NCBI GenBank assembly: GCA_039934635.1
Contig: JBDTLT010000013.1
Span: forward strand, 1 to 57,497
Direction: 5' to 3'
Source: DATLFA01 sp039934635
GTDB lineage: Bacteria > Actinomycetota > Acidimicrobiia > Acidimicrobiales > WLNW01
DNA length: 57,497 nt
The notes beneath the pieces are model-generated. The model did no database searches, had not been told where the DNA came from, and saw only the letters and a program-made list of their open reading frames with translations. Position numbers and translations under genes: made by a program. Shown here one piece after another: positions 1 through 7,541 of this stretch; the first letter of the stretch is position 1, and each line of letters opens with the position of its first letter.

Positions 1-386
1 TCGAGCGGTGTCGCCCACAAGAAGCCGACGCCGATGATGAGCGCGTTCTTGTCGGCCCCCGCGGCGAGGTTGATACGTGGCGTGCGGTCGGACTCGCCGG
101 TCGACGGTGGATATTCCTTCGGGGCGAGTTTGAACTCCTTGACTGCTTTGTCGAGGCCGCACGCCGCGGAATCATTGAACGACTGGTCACCGCGGCCGGT
201 GACGTCGTACAACAGGCCGACCTTCTTGCCTGCAGGATCGCCCTTTTCGGGCGTCGCCGCGCACGCTGACGCGTCGGCGCCCGGCGTGGTCGTGCTGGAC
301 GATGAGCTGTCGTCTCCGCAAGCCGCGGCGACGATGGCAAACATTGCCAGCAACGCGACGAACAGAGATAGGCGCCTCTTGCGCAT
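1..386 (-). CDS. BMP-family ABC transporter substrate-binding lipoprotein (partial, C-terminus outside window)
   Basis: The gene runs off the left edge, so only the first ~128 residues are present. It opens with a positively charged signal peptide and a lipobox ending A-A-C, followed by C-G-D-D and a Ser/Thr-rich linker. This is the usual form of an exported, lipid-anchored binding protein. The mature part starts with the BMP/Med family signature K-V-G-L-L-Y-D-V-T-G-R-G-D-Q-S-F-N-D-S-A. Members of this family bind nucleosides or related solutes for ABC importers. The start is ATG at 384-386. No permease or ATPase genes are in view; they may lie further left. The family call is firm, the ligand is unknown. 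Confidence 0.85.
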   Translation of the reverse strand, partial: MRKRRLSLFVALLAMFAIVAAACGDDSSSSSTTTPGADASACAATPEKGDPAGKKVGLLYDVTGRGDQSFNDSAACGLDKAVKEFKLAPKEYPPSTGESDRTPRINLAAGADKNALIIGVGFLWATPL

Positions 387-557
387 GTGGTCCCTCCACT
401 GTTGTGCGGGTGAAAACCCGCCTGTGAGCCGAGAACCTACCGCGCGGTCACCGCCGAATGCGTGAAGCGCAACGAATACGTCACAACAATGCAGCAGTGG
501 GTGAGCGCAACAGGGCGCCAAGTTCACGGCGGGTGGTCGGCCCATGCACTATCGAGG

Positions 558-840
558 TCAGGCGCCGCTCCCGGCGCAGCGAGACCTTGCGGGGTCGATG
601 TTGAACAAGTGGGCCGCGTTCAACCCGAGCACCATGCGTTTCACTTCGGGGTTGAGGGTGGGGTAGCCGGTCGAGTCGGTGCCCCACACGATGCGGTCGG
701 GCCCGACCGCGTTCGGCATCGAGAGGTGCCGACAGCCCGATCGCGGACGTATCACTCTGCCGGAAGACTGCGTCGAGGGTCAGCCGCGCGAGCATGGCCC
801 ATAGCTGATGCCCACCGATGGGGAAGAAGTGCCTCAGCCC
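558..840 (-). pseudogene. Frame-broken remnant of an amidohydrolase (PF04909-like) C-terminus
   Basis: Two minus-strand frames together resemble the end of a metal-dependent amidohydrolase. The upstream part (about 840-740) reads L-W-A-M-L-A-R-L-T-L-D. After a frame change the downstream part reads G-P-D-R-I-V-W-G-T-D-S-T-G-Y, then E-V-K-R-M-V-L-G-L-N-A-A-H-L-F, ending at 558. The G-P-D-R-I-(V/L)-W-G-T-D-S and L-G-L-N-A-A-(R/H)-L signatures are typical of the last ~70 residues of this family. No N-terminal part exists, and the next gene (834-920) cuts it off. I read it as a decayed fragment; a sequencing indel could explain the frame change but not the missing N-terminus. Confidence 0.55.
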
Positions 841-920
841 CTGCCCGCGTTGGGCTTGGTGCCGTGATTGGCTTTGGACTTGCGGGCCTTGTTCTTGCGC
901 TTCTGCGTGTGTTTCGACAT
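834..920 (-). CDS. Small basic ribosomal protein, bL37-like
   Basis: This 28-residue ORF is too short for most gene callers. It starts M-S-K at 918-920 and is almost entirely Lys/Arg/His/Asn/Gln. It ends K-A-N-H-G-T-K-P-N-A followed by G-R-G. The A-N-H-G-(K/R/T)-(R/K)-P-N-A ending is the hallmark of the ~24-residue large-subunit protein bL37 described from mycobacterial ribosomes. If correct, it binds rRNA in the 50S subunit. It lies alone between the PHP phosphoesterase gene and an amidohydrolase fragment. The assignment rests on this short motif plus composition. Confidence 0.7.
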   Translation of the reverse strand: MSKHTQKRKNKARKSKANHGTKPNAGRG

Positions 921-948
921 GGTGACCAATCCTACGGCCTGGCGCCGC

Positions 949-1971
949 TCATCGCGAACTGGCCCAGCTGACGAGCTCGTCGGCGGACCAGGTGTTGATG
1001 ACGGACTCGGGCCCGATCTCGAGTTGGGCCAGCTTGTCGCACCCGTAGGGCTGCCATTCGAGCTGGCCCGGCGCATGGGCGTCGGTGTTGATACAGAATT
1101 TGAGATCCCACTGGCGGGCGAGGGTCACGAGGTCCTCGGGAGGATCTTGGCGCTCGGGCCGGCAGTTGATCTCGATCGCGGTGTCGAATCGGGCGCACGC
1201 GGCGAACACGATCTCGGCGTCGAAGACCGACCCGTCGCGGCCGCCGCCGGCGACCTTGCGGTTGGTGATGTGGCCGATCATGTCGACGTGCGGGCTGGCA
1301 ATGGCCATCACCAGGCGGCGCGTCATCTCTTCGCGAGGCATGCGGAACTTGCTGTGCACGCTGCCGACCACGATGTCGAGCTCGGCCAACAGATCGTCGC
1401 GGAGATCGAGCGTCCCATCCTCGAGGATGTCGACCTCGAGACCGCTCAACACCCGGAACGGAGCCATCTGGGCGTTGACCGCGGCGACCTCGTCGAGTTG
1501 CTTGCGCACCCGTGCCTCGTCGAGACCGTGGGCGATGGTCAATCGCGCGGAGTGGTCGGTGAGCACCATGTAGTCATGGCCCAGCGCTCGCGCTGCCTCG
1601 GCCATCGCGGCGACCGGCGCCGCGCCATCGCTCCACACCGAGTGGAGGTGGCAGTCGCCCCGGATCGCATCGCGAATCTCTTCGCCCGCGCCGATCGGTA
1701 TGCGAGTGCGAGCCTCGAGCTTGGCCAGATATGACGACGGGTGATCGAGCACCGCATCGGCAATCACTTCGCCGGTGCTCGGACCGATGCCTTCGAGCTC
1801 GGTCAGTCTCTGGCTGTTGGTGCGCTCGACCAGCTCGTCGTCGGACAGCGTGTCGACTGTGCCCAACGCGCGGATGAACGCGCGGACTTTGGTCGACGGA
1901 GCGAGTTCACGATCGAGGTAGTAGACGGCCTGCAGCAGCGCAGCATTGGCTCGCGCACGTGGAGTTTGCAC
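949..1971 (-). CDS. PHP-domain phosphoesterase with helix-hairpin-helix (PolX C-terminal type)
   Basis: The protein has 340 residues and a GTG start at 1969-1971. An HhH-like segment (L-E-G-I-G-P-S-T-G at about 59-67) precedes a PHP metal-dependent phosphoesterase domain. Visible metal-ligand motifs are D-C-H-L-H-S (H108, H110), L-T-D-H-S, G-L-E-V-D, G-S-V-H-S-K-F and N-T-D-A-H. The arrangement matches the C-terminal half of family X DNA polymerases, but the N-terminal nucleotidyltransferase is missing. It is therefore probably a stand-alone exonuclease or phosphatase, perhaps in DNA repair. It is divergent from ychF with only 36 bp between the starts, so the promoters must overlap or the transcripts be nearly leaderless. 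Confidence 0.85.
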   Translation of the reverse strand: MQTPRARANAALLQAVYYLDRELAPSTKVRAFIRALGTVDTLSDDELVERTNSQRLTELEGIGPSTGEVIADAVLDHPSSYLAKLEARTRIPIGAGEEIRDAIRGDCHLHSVWSDGAAPVAAMAEAARALGHDYMVLTDHSARLTIAHGLDEARVRKQLDEVAAVNAQMAPFRVLSGLEVDILEDGTLDLRDDLLAELDIVVGSVHSKFRMPREEMTRRLVMAIASPHVDMIGHITNRKVAGGGRDGSVFDAEIVFAACARFDTAIEINCRPERQDPPEDLVTLARQWDLKFCINTDAHAPGQLEWQPYGCDKLAQLEIGPESVINTWSADELVSWASSR

Positions 1972-2007
1972 GGAGTTCAGCGTAGCTCCCGGTAGCCTCG
2001 CTCCTTC

Positions 2008-3105
2008 GTGGAACGCTTCGGATTCGTCGGCCTGCCCAATGCAGGCAAGTCGTCGCTGTACAACGCGCTGTCAGGCGGCAGCGCTCTGGCGGCGCCTTAC
2101 GCATTCGCCACCGTCGATCCCAACGTGGGCGTCGCGAGAGTGCCCGACCACCGCCTCGACGAGCTCGCCGTGATGTCCAAGTCGCGCAATGTCGTGCCCG
2201 CCACGGTTCAGTTCACCGACATCGGCGGCTTGGTCGAGGGCGCCCACAAAGGTGAGGGTTTGGGCAACCGATTTCTCGCCGGCATTCGAGAAGTCGATGC
2301 GATCGTCTATGTGCTGCGGGCGCACACCGACCCCGATGTGCCCGGGCCCACCGATCCGCTCGATGCGCTCGCGGTGCTCGAGGTCGAGCTCTCGCTCGCC
2401 GATCTCGATTCGGCCGAGCGGCAAGTCGACAAGCGGCGCAAGGCGGCCAAGGGGGACAAGTCGATTGCCGACGAAGTCGTCGCGCTCGAGGGTGCGGTCA
2501 AACTGCTCGCTGCAGGTACGCCGATCTATCGCGGCGATCTCACCGACGATCAGCGCGTGTTGCTCAAGCCCTACTTCTTCCTCACCAACAAACCGGTCAT
2601 GGCCGTGGTCAACATCGGCGAAGATCAACTCGCCGACGTCGAGTCGGTGATCGGGCCAGTGCGACGCGAGCTCATGGGTGCCATTGGTGCGAGCGACGAC
2701 GAAGAAATCGTGGTCGGCATGTGCGTGCAACTCGAAGCGGAGTCGTCGCAACTCGACGAAGCCGATCGGGCCGAGATGCTCGACGCGCTCGGGTTGGGCG
2801 AAGGCGCACTGCCGCGCTTCGTCCGCGCCGCGTATCGAGCTCTTGGTTTGCGCACGTATCTCACGACCGGTGAAAAGGAGTCGCGGGCATGGACGTTCCG
2901 CGCCGGCATGCGCGCACCTGAATGTGCCGGCGTGATCCACACCGACTTCCAGCGCGGTTTCATCCGCGCCGAGACGATTCAGTGGGACGAACTACTTGCC
3001 ATCGGTTCGTGGAATCTCGCACGCGAGCAGGGCAAAGTACGCAGCGAAGGCAAGGACTACGTTGTCGCTGACGGCGACGTGATGGAGTTCCGCTTCAACG
3101 TCTAG
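2008..3105 (+). CDS. ychF: Redox-regulated ATPase YchF
   Basis: This 365-residue Obg-like P-loop NTPase is the usual length for YchF/OLA1. The Walker A motif G-L-P-N-A-G-K-S-S is at residues 8-16. The switch region T-D-I-G-G-L-V-E-G-A-H-K-G-E-G-L-G-N follows, and the non-canonical N-K-P-V replaces NKxD, consistent with ATP preference. A coiled-coil middle section (charged stretch around 135-155) and a C-terminal TGS domain (about 280-363, ending D-V-M-E-F-R-F) complete the family layout. The protein is cytoplasmic and ribosome- or proteasome-linked in other organisms. The start is GTG at 2008, directly before the P-loop strand, as in homologues. Confidence 0.95.
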   Translation: MERFGFVGLPNAGKSSLYNALSGGSALAAPYAFATVDPNVGVARVPDHRLDELAVMSKSRNVVPATVQFTDIGGLVEGAHKGEGLGNRFLAGIREVDAIVYVLRAHTDPDVPGPTDPLDALAVLEVELSLADLDSAERQVDKRRKAAKGDKSIADEVVALEGAVKLLAAGTPIYRGDLTDDQRVLLKPYFFLTNKPVMAVVNIGEDQLADVESVIGPVRRELMGAIGASDDEEIVVGMCVQLEAESSQLDEADRAEMLDALGLGEGALPRFVRAAYRALGLRTYLTTGEKESRAWTFRAGMRAPECAGVIHTDFQRGFIRAETIQWDELLAIGSWNLAREQGKVRSEGKDYVVADGDVMEFRFNV

Positions 3106-3120
3106 CCGGCGGGTTGTGTG

Positions 3121-3149
3121 GCCCCGGCACAGTAGCTGCTGCCCGGGGC
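3121..3149 (+). terminator. Possible terminator hairpin after ychF
   Basis: GCCCCGG (3121-3127) can pair with CCGGGGC (3143-3149) around a 15-base loop, 16 bases after the ychF stop. There is no T-run, so it would be a weak or factor-dependent terminator between two convergent genes. Confidence 0.3.
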
Positions 3150-3245
3150 CCGGTCGGCACCTATAGCGAGAGGTACCGGCACGGTGACGTTAGCTGGTCG
3201 ACTCGAGTACGCAGCGTTGAAAATCGATGTGCTGATCGAACGATC

Positions 3246-3812
3246 TCAGAGCGGCAGCAGCAGTTCGAGTAAGCCGTGCGCCTGTTCGACGGCTCGTGTT
3301 GTCGCACCGAGCGCTGCGTGGAGCAAGTCGGCCACCACGCTCGAGGGCGTCATCGCGACTTGTGGCAGCACGGGTACCAGTGCGCCGTATCGGGTTCGGC
3401 TCGCTTGCTCGTCTGGTGCCACGATCAGTTTGTCGATGGCAGCGAAGAGGTCACGCGCTTCGAACGGCTTGATGACATACGCCAGCGCGCCGGACTCGAG
3501 GAGCTGCTGTATGTGCCCGTCCGCTGGTTCGCTGCTGACCACGATCACCGAAGCCATGCGCGTCAGCGGGTCGATACGGAGAAAATCGAGCACCACGGCG
3601 CCGTTGATGTCCGGCAGCCCCATGTCCAAGATCACGATCGTGGGTTGGTGCAATCGGGCCAGTGCGAGCCCCAACTTTCCACGCGAGGCCGATACGAGTC
3701 TGATATCGGCTCGCGAATCGAGCGCGCCTTCCACTAGGCGCCGTATGGCATCGTCGTGTTCGATGTGCAGCACGACGCATTCGTTCGGCCCGTTGGTTTC
3801 GTGATGGTGCAC
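3246..3812 (-). CDS. CheY-like response regulator with short C-terminal extension
   Basis: The protein carries a receiver domain: an acidic pocket (H-I-E-H-D-D), the phospho-acceptor Asp in V-I-L-D-M-G-L-P-D, the conserved Ser of V-I-V-V-S-S-E-P, and the Lys of V-I-K-P-F-E. After the receiver (~120 residues) there is a ~60-residue tail with no recognisable DNA-binding domain, so it probably acts by protein contact. I prefer the GTG start at 3810-3812, about 15 residues before the first strand; the frame stays open to a TTG at 3893. It is the last gene of a small minus-strand cluster with two short ORFs (3912-4085, 4087-4311). No histidine kinase is nearby. Confidence 0.8.
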   Translation of the reverse strand: MHHHETNGPNECVVLHIEHDDAIRRLVEGALDSRADIRLVSASRGKLGLALARLHQPTIVILDMGLPDINGAVVLDFLRIDPLTRMASVIVVSSEPADGHIQQLLESGALAYVIKPFEARDLFAAIDKLIVAPDEQASRTRYGALVPVLPQVAMTPSSVVADLLHAALGATTRAVEQAHGLLELLLPL

Positions 3813-3911
3813 GTAATCGCTTTTCGCCTCGCGCCGCTCGGCGGCGGCTGCTCCATCGTAGGAAACGCCGACGCATCTGCGCCATCGGCCCAATGCGCGA
3901 GGTCGAGCCGG

Positions 3912-4085
3912 CTAGTTCAACGACATCTCGTCGAGGCGGTAGAGGTTGGCCATACACGACTCGACATCGACGTCGTTTCGGTGCGCCGCCACACGGCGCA
4001 GCAGGAGCGTGGCCGTCGTTCCGACGAGTCCTACGCCTATTTCGAGCGCGACGATTCTCATCGAGCGCGGTGCGTGCTGTGACAT
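3912..4085 (-). CDS. Small single-pass membrane protein, unknown
   Basis: This 57-residue ORF starts at ATG 4083-4085, one base after the stop of the upstream gene (4087), which suggests translational coupling. It has one hydrophobic stretch near the N-terminus (M-R-I-V-A-L-E-I-G-V-G-L-V-G-T-T-A-T-L-L-L) and then a charged tail. I do not recognise the family. It sits between an ANTAR-like hairpin protein and a CheY-like regulator, so a role in that signalling group is plausible but only inferred. Confidence 0.5.
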   Translation of the reverse strand: MSQHAPRSMRIVALEIGVGLVGTTATLLLRRVAAHRNDVDVESCMANLYRLDEMSLN

Positions 4086-4086
4086 G

Positions 4087-4311
4087 TCATCCACCTGACG
4101 TCGTCGATGAATTGGAAGCGGCACGGATGGTCACGAGTGCGAGAGCGACGCGATGCAACGGTGTTCCGTTGCTGTCGCTCTGCACAAGGTCGATTGCTCT
4201 TCGTGCGGTGCATCCGCTGAGGCTCATGACGAGTTCGACGAGTCGCAGGTCGCTATCTTGCCGTGATTTGTCTTGAAGGGCTGGCACTTCGCGAAGAAGA
4301 GTGGTTGTCAT
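4087..4311 (-). CDS. Short protein with ANTAR-like helical hairpin
   Basis: The protein has 74 residues. The start ATG (4309-4311) is preceded by an AAAGGA ribosome-binding site. The middle reads L-R-L-V-E-L-V-M-S-L-S-G-C-T-A-R-R-A-I-D, then N-G-T-P-L-H-R-V-A-L-A-L-V. The spacing (G-C-x3-A-x3-L, then N/T-x-L-x2-V-A-x-A-L-V) resembles the two C-terminal helices of ANTAR RNA-binding antiterminator domains. It is shorter than a full ANTAR domain and lacks its usual first helix features, so the call is tentative. It leads a three-gene minus-strand cluster with a small membrane protein and a receiver-domain protein. Confidence 0.5.
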   Translation of the reverse strand: MTTTLLREVPALQDKSRQDSDLRLVELVMSLSGCTARRAIDLVQSDSNGTPLHRVALALVTIRAASNSSTTSGG

Positions 4312-4490
4312 CGGGAGTCCTTTCGTGCGCCGGCTGCGCAGGGATTACCCGCTGGCACGCCCCGCACACTGGGCCGAATGACCCAATTCCCCGACGAGTC
4401 GCCGGGACTGCCCACCCGATCGGGTCACGCATCAGTGTTGTCGACGTCAGTCACGTTCGACTACCTGCGATTCGGTTGTTGCGACGGTTG

Positions 4491-5516
4491 TCAGGGGATG
4501 AGTGCTTCCCAGGTGTCCTTGCCCACGACGCCATCGCTGGTGATCCCGCGCGAGCTCTGCAGGGTCTTCACGGCGCCTTCGGTGATGGGGCCGAAGTCGC
4601 CGTCGATCTTGCCCGGGTCGATGTTGTGGAACTTCAGCAACTCCTGCAGGTAGCGGATCTCACTCGCTTCCTCGCTGTCGCGGCGCAGGATCTGCCGGCC
4701 CGCGGCGCGACCTCCATCCACATACTCTTTGACGGCGCGCTTCACGCTGCCGCCCGCTGCCCCTGCGTCGGCTTCGCGGGGAGGGTCGGCGCCAGCCGGC
4801 AACGGTGATCCGCCGTAGGTCTGCTCGTACCATCGCAACGCCGCGTCGGTCTGCGCGTTGGATTGCAAGATGGGCTGTTGCGCGGCGGCGTTCGCGATCT
4901 CGAGTTTCAAGCTCGTCTGCGTGTTGATTGCCGCGCCGTCCATGCTGTAAAGCCCGGCGAGAAGACGGCCGATGTTCCACCACTGCTCGCCGTGACGCGA
5001 CTCGTGATAGATGGTGTCCATGTTCTCCGCGGCGTTGCCCGCTTCTTGCGCTTGCACGTACTTGTCGCGGTTGACCTTGACATCCCAATCCCACCAAGAG
5101 AACACAGCGAAATTGGTGCCGGCGTCACCGAAAGAGATCGGCACGTAGGGGACACCGGCAGCGGCGAGTTGTGCATTGGACGCCTCCGCCAGCTTCGCCA
5201 ATTGCTCCTCGGGATCCATCGAAGAATGAGCGGTGCCGTACACGTCTTTCACATAGGCCTTGACGCTGTCCTCCGATCGCAGCCCGTCGAGGTCGCCGAA
5301 TTGCGCTTCGAGCGCCGCCCATGTGTTCGCGCCGCATACCCCCGGCATGTCGCCGATGGCATGATCGGACTGATAGCTCGTCAGCGCGGCTCTGGTGATC
5401 GGACCGAAATCACCGTCGATGTTGCCGACGGGATAGTTGAGGTCGCGCAACATCTGCTGAAGAAGGCGCACATCCCGGTTGTCCTTGTCGCCTTCGTGAA
5501 CCTCGGGTCTGCTCAT
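4491..5516 (-). CDS. Two peptidoglycan-binding domains flanking an HExxH-containing core
   Basis: The protein has 341 residues. ATG at 5514-5516 is preceded by GGAGG. Residues ~10-70 and ~283-341 are both PG_binding_1 repeats, recognised by I-D-G-D-F-G-P-I-T and by T-W-(A/E)-A-L near each end. The middle contains I-Y-H-E-S-R-H-G-E-Q-W-W (H171, E172, H175), which fits the zincin HExxH motif, followed by a hydrophobic helix. There is no signal peptide or membrane segment, unusual for a cell-wall binder; export may be non-classical. A metallopeptidase acting on peptidoglycan or a proteinaceous effector is possible. The flanking domains are secure, the enzymatic role is inference. Confidence 0.75.
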   Translation of the reverse strand: MSRPEVHEGDKDNRDVRLLQQMLRDLNYPVGNIDGDFGPITRAALTSYQSDHAIGDMPGVCGANTWAALEAQFGDLDGLRSEDSVKAYVKDVYGTAHSSMDPEEQLAKLAEASNAQLAAAGVPYVPISFGDAGTNFAVFSWWDWDVKVNRDKYVQAQEAGNAAENMDTIYHESRHGEQWWNIGRLLAGLYSMDGAAINTQTSLKLEIANAAAQQPILQSNAQTDAALRWYEQTYGGSPLPAGADPPREADAGAAGGSVKRAVKEYVDGGRAAGRQILRRDSEEASEIRYLQELLKFHNIDPGKIDGDFGPITEGAVKTLQSSRGITSDGVVGKDTWEALIP

Positions 5517-5572
5517 CGGACGTCCTCCGGGCGCGATACGAAGTCACAAGTATGGCAGCCCCCAAAACGTTA

Positions 5573-5610
5573 AGAAGCCCTGCTGGGGTGGGGACCGCTG
5601 CAGGGCTTCT
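5573..5610 (-). terminator. Rho-independent-type hairpin
   Basis: AGAAGCCCTGC (5573-5583) pairs perfectly with GCAGGGCTTCT (5600-5610), an 11-bp stem with a 16-base G-rich loop. On the minus strand it is followed by TTAACGTTTT, so it most likely ends transcription of the small gene at 5704-5886 before the gene at 5516. Confidence 0.6.
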
Positions 5611-5703
5611 CAGTTCGCCCCATCGCGGGGCACCTCTTTGATAACCCCGATTGCTGCCGACGAAACCTTCGGGCGGCGAGAGAGAGGCCGGCTTCGAGGA
5701 ACT

Positions 5704-5886
5704 TCAGCGCACCCCGCGCTCGCGCCGGAGTGACTCGGCCTCATGCCACAGTCGATCACGGGTCTCGTAGTCGCCCTCTTCGTGCGCCGCGCCGATGCGC
5801 CGGAACAGGGGGTCGCGCAGCTCGTGGAGTTGCCGCAGTCGCTCGGGCCAGGTCGGTTCGGCCGTCTCGTTCTGGCGTTGCATCAT
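5704..5886 (-). CDS. Short hydrophilic protein, unknown
   Basis: A 60-residue, highly charged, Arg/Glu-rich protein beginning M-M-Q-R. The start at 5884-5886 is chosen because AGGAGG lies five bases upstream, the best Shine-Dalgarno in this part of the window. The longer frame to 5919 has no such site. The sequence looks helical throughout (W-P-E-R-L-R-Q-L-H-E-L-R) with no membrane segment. I do not recognise a family. A strong hairpin terminator follows at 5573-5610, so it is probably monocistronic. Confidence 0.55.
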   Translation of the reverse strand: MMQRQNETAEPTWPERLRQLHELRDPLFRRIGAAHEEGDYETRDRLWHEAESLRRERGVR

Positions 5887-5953
5887 CGAGTCCTCCTCGC
5901 GAGGCCGTCTCTGTAGCACCAGTCGGCAAACGGGGCGCCACTCTTAGCGGTCG

Positions 5954-6307
5954 CTACTCGACGATTACCGTTCCTCTCATCGATCCGCCGTGAAAACCGC
6001 ACACGTACTCGTAAGTGCCGGCGGAGGCGAACTGATGGGTCGCGGTGACGCCGTCGGCCCGAGTGTGGTCGCCCGAGTTGTAGTCCTGCCCGTCGAAAGT
6101 ACCGACGACGGAGTGCGTATTTTCACCCACCCACGTCCACGAGACGGTGGTGCCCGCCTTGACGCGCAGCGTGCCGGGGGAGAAGGCGTTGTCGACGATC
6201 TGGACGGCGGCCGGTGAAACCGAGGTGCCGCCGTCGTCGCCACACGCGGAGGCCAAGACGAGCGCCGGGACGATCAAGAGCGAGCATCCGAATCTACGAC
6301 CGCGCAT
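5954..6307 (-). CDS. Cupredoxin-domain (plastocyanin-like) lipoprotein
   Basis: This 117-residue exported protein has a signal peptide and lipobox L-A-S-A-C (C22), then C-G-D-D-G-G. The mature part is one cupredoxin domain. All type-1 copper ligands are visible: H65 in N-T-H-S-V, then C103, H106 and M110 in V-C-G-F-H-G-G-S-M. It is therefore likely a blue-copper electron carrier on the outer face of the membrane. ATG at 6305-6307 follows a GGGAGGTGG site. No copper oxidase or respiratory gene is adjacent, so its redox partner is unknown. Confidence 0.85.
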   Translation of the reverse strand: MRGRRFGCSLLIVPALVLASACGDDGGTSVSPAAVQIVDNAFSPGTLRVKAGTTVSWTWVGENTHSVVGTFDGQDYNSGDHTRADGVTATHQFASAGTYEYVCGFHGGSMRGTVIVE

Positions 6308-6368
6308 TCAGCCACCTCCCGGGCGTGCGCCGCGAAGCCTAAGGCCCGCCGCCAACTACTGTGGCGCG

Positions 6369-7055
6369 GTGATCTACATCCACGAACAACTCGAGTTGTT
6401 GCCGGGTAAGACCGACGATTTCCTCGCCCGTTTCGAGAACGACTACGAACCGTTGATGGTCGACCTCGGCGCACGGCTCGTGCACGTTTGGGAGACCGTC
6501 GCCATCTCGCTGCCCTGGCCCATGGCGATCTGGCTGTGGGAGGTCGACGACATCGGGCACTACGCCAAGGTCGCCAACGCGCAGTATCGCGATCGCGTCC
6601 GCACCCCCAAGTTCCGTGAGTGGCGCAATGCGACTGCCGGCTTTGCGGCGAAGGGAGAAGGGCGCATCCTGACGCCGTCGAAGAAGACCCCGACCCTCGC
6701 CGATATCCAGGCCGACGGCTTTTCGCTCGACGTGTGCGTCCACGAGTGGATCACGGCGCAGCCCGACAAAGAGCACGACTATGCCGAGAACATCGGTCGG
6801 CTCTGGGCGCCCTATGCCATCAACCACGGTCGTCGGTGGATCGGCACCTATACGACCAACTGGAAGAACCACGAGTGCATCAGCATCTGGGCGCTCGAAA
6901 AGGGCTATGACACGATGCCCGAGAACTACGAGGCTCCGTGGTTCTCGCTCATGGAGCAAGAAGGCATCGCGTCGTGGATGTCCGTGGCGATCGCGTTGCG
7001 TGAACGCTACGACGATGGGCTGATGCATTCTCTACGACCGACGGAATGGCAATGA
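6369..7055 (+). CDS. NIPSNAP-like / dimeric alpha-beta barrel protein
   Basis: The protein has 228 residues and starts at GTG 6369 (V-I-Y-I-H-E-Q-L-E-L). The opening strand pattern with P-G-K-T-D-D-F-L-A-R-F and a later second half (C-V-H-E-W-I-T-A) suggest two ferredoxin-like halves, as in NIPSNAP and related dimeric alpha-beta barrel proteins. There are no catalytic motifs I can name. Its stop overlaps the ATG of the SnoaL-like gene (ATGA at 7052-7055), so the two are co-translated. A role in small-molecule metabolism is likely from the pairing, but the substrate is unknown. Confidence 0.6.
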   Translation: MIYIHEQLELLPGKTDDFLARFENDYEPLMVDLGARLVHVWETVAISLPWPMAIWLWEVDDIGHYAKVANAQYRDRVRTPKFREWRNATAGFAAKGEGRILTPSKKTPTLADIQADGFSLDVCVHEWITAQPDKEHDYAENIGRLWAPYAINHGRRWIGTYTTNWKNHECISIWALEKGYDTMPENYEAPWFSLMEQEGIASWMSVAIALRERYDDGLMHSLRPTEWQ

Positions 7056-7504
7056 ACGACACGAACGCACGCGGCGCCATCGAGAACGTCATGGTTCTCT
7101 ACACAGAGGCACTCGACGGCGGCGCATTCGAGACCCTCGGTGAGCTGTTCACTCACGGCAACGTGACGATCGAAGGTGGTCCCCACAGCGGTCGCCACGC
7201 GAGCGGCGCCCGCGATGTCGCGGGCCTCTATCGCTCGATCGTGGCGCTCGATCCTCGAGGCGGGGTGACCGGCACCCGGCACTTCATCTCCAACATATTC
7301 GTCGAGGTCGACTCCGCGGGGCACACGGCGATCGCCCGGTCGTATTTCGCGGTCACGCAGCAGACGACTGCGTTGCCGCTGCAGTTGGTCGCGTGCGGCG
7401 GCTATCACGATCGCTACGAGGTCATCGACGCGCAGTGGCGTTTCCGGGCGCGCCGCATCGTTTGCGATCAGGTCGGCGATCTCAGTCAACACATGCGGTC
7501 GTGA
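7052..7504 (+). CDS. SnoaL-like / NTF2-fold protein
   Basis: A protein of about 150 residues with the NTF2-like layout. It has an N-terminal helix pair (I-E-N-V-M-V-L-Y-T-E-A-L-D), the family's L-F-T-H-G-N-V patch, the strand G-T-R-H-F-I-S-N-I-F-V, and the closing W-R-F-R-A-R-R-I. Such proteins are often small hydratases, isomerases or dehydratases of hydrophobic substrates. I use ATG 7052 because it overlaps the upstream stop as ATGA; an in-frame ATG at 7046 is also possible. No catalytic dyad can be assigned by eye. Confidence 0.75.
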   Translation: MNDTNARGAIENVMVLYTEALDGGAFETLGELFTHGNVTIEGGPHSGRHASGARDVAGLYRSIVALDPRGGVTGTRHFISNIFVEVDSAGHTAIARSYFAVTQQTTALPLQLVACGGYHDRYEVIDAQWRFRARRIVCDQVGDLSQHMRS

Positions 7505-7541
7505 CCGCGGCGCGGATCGTCGGCCGCGGTACCATCCCGCC

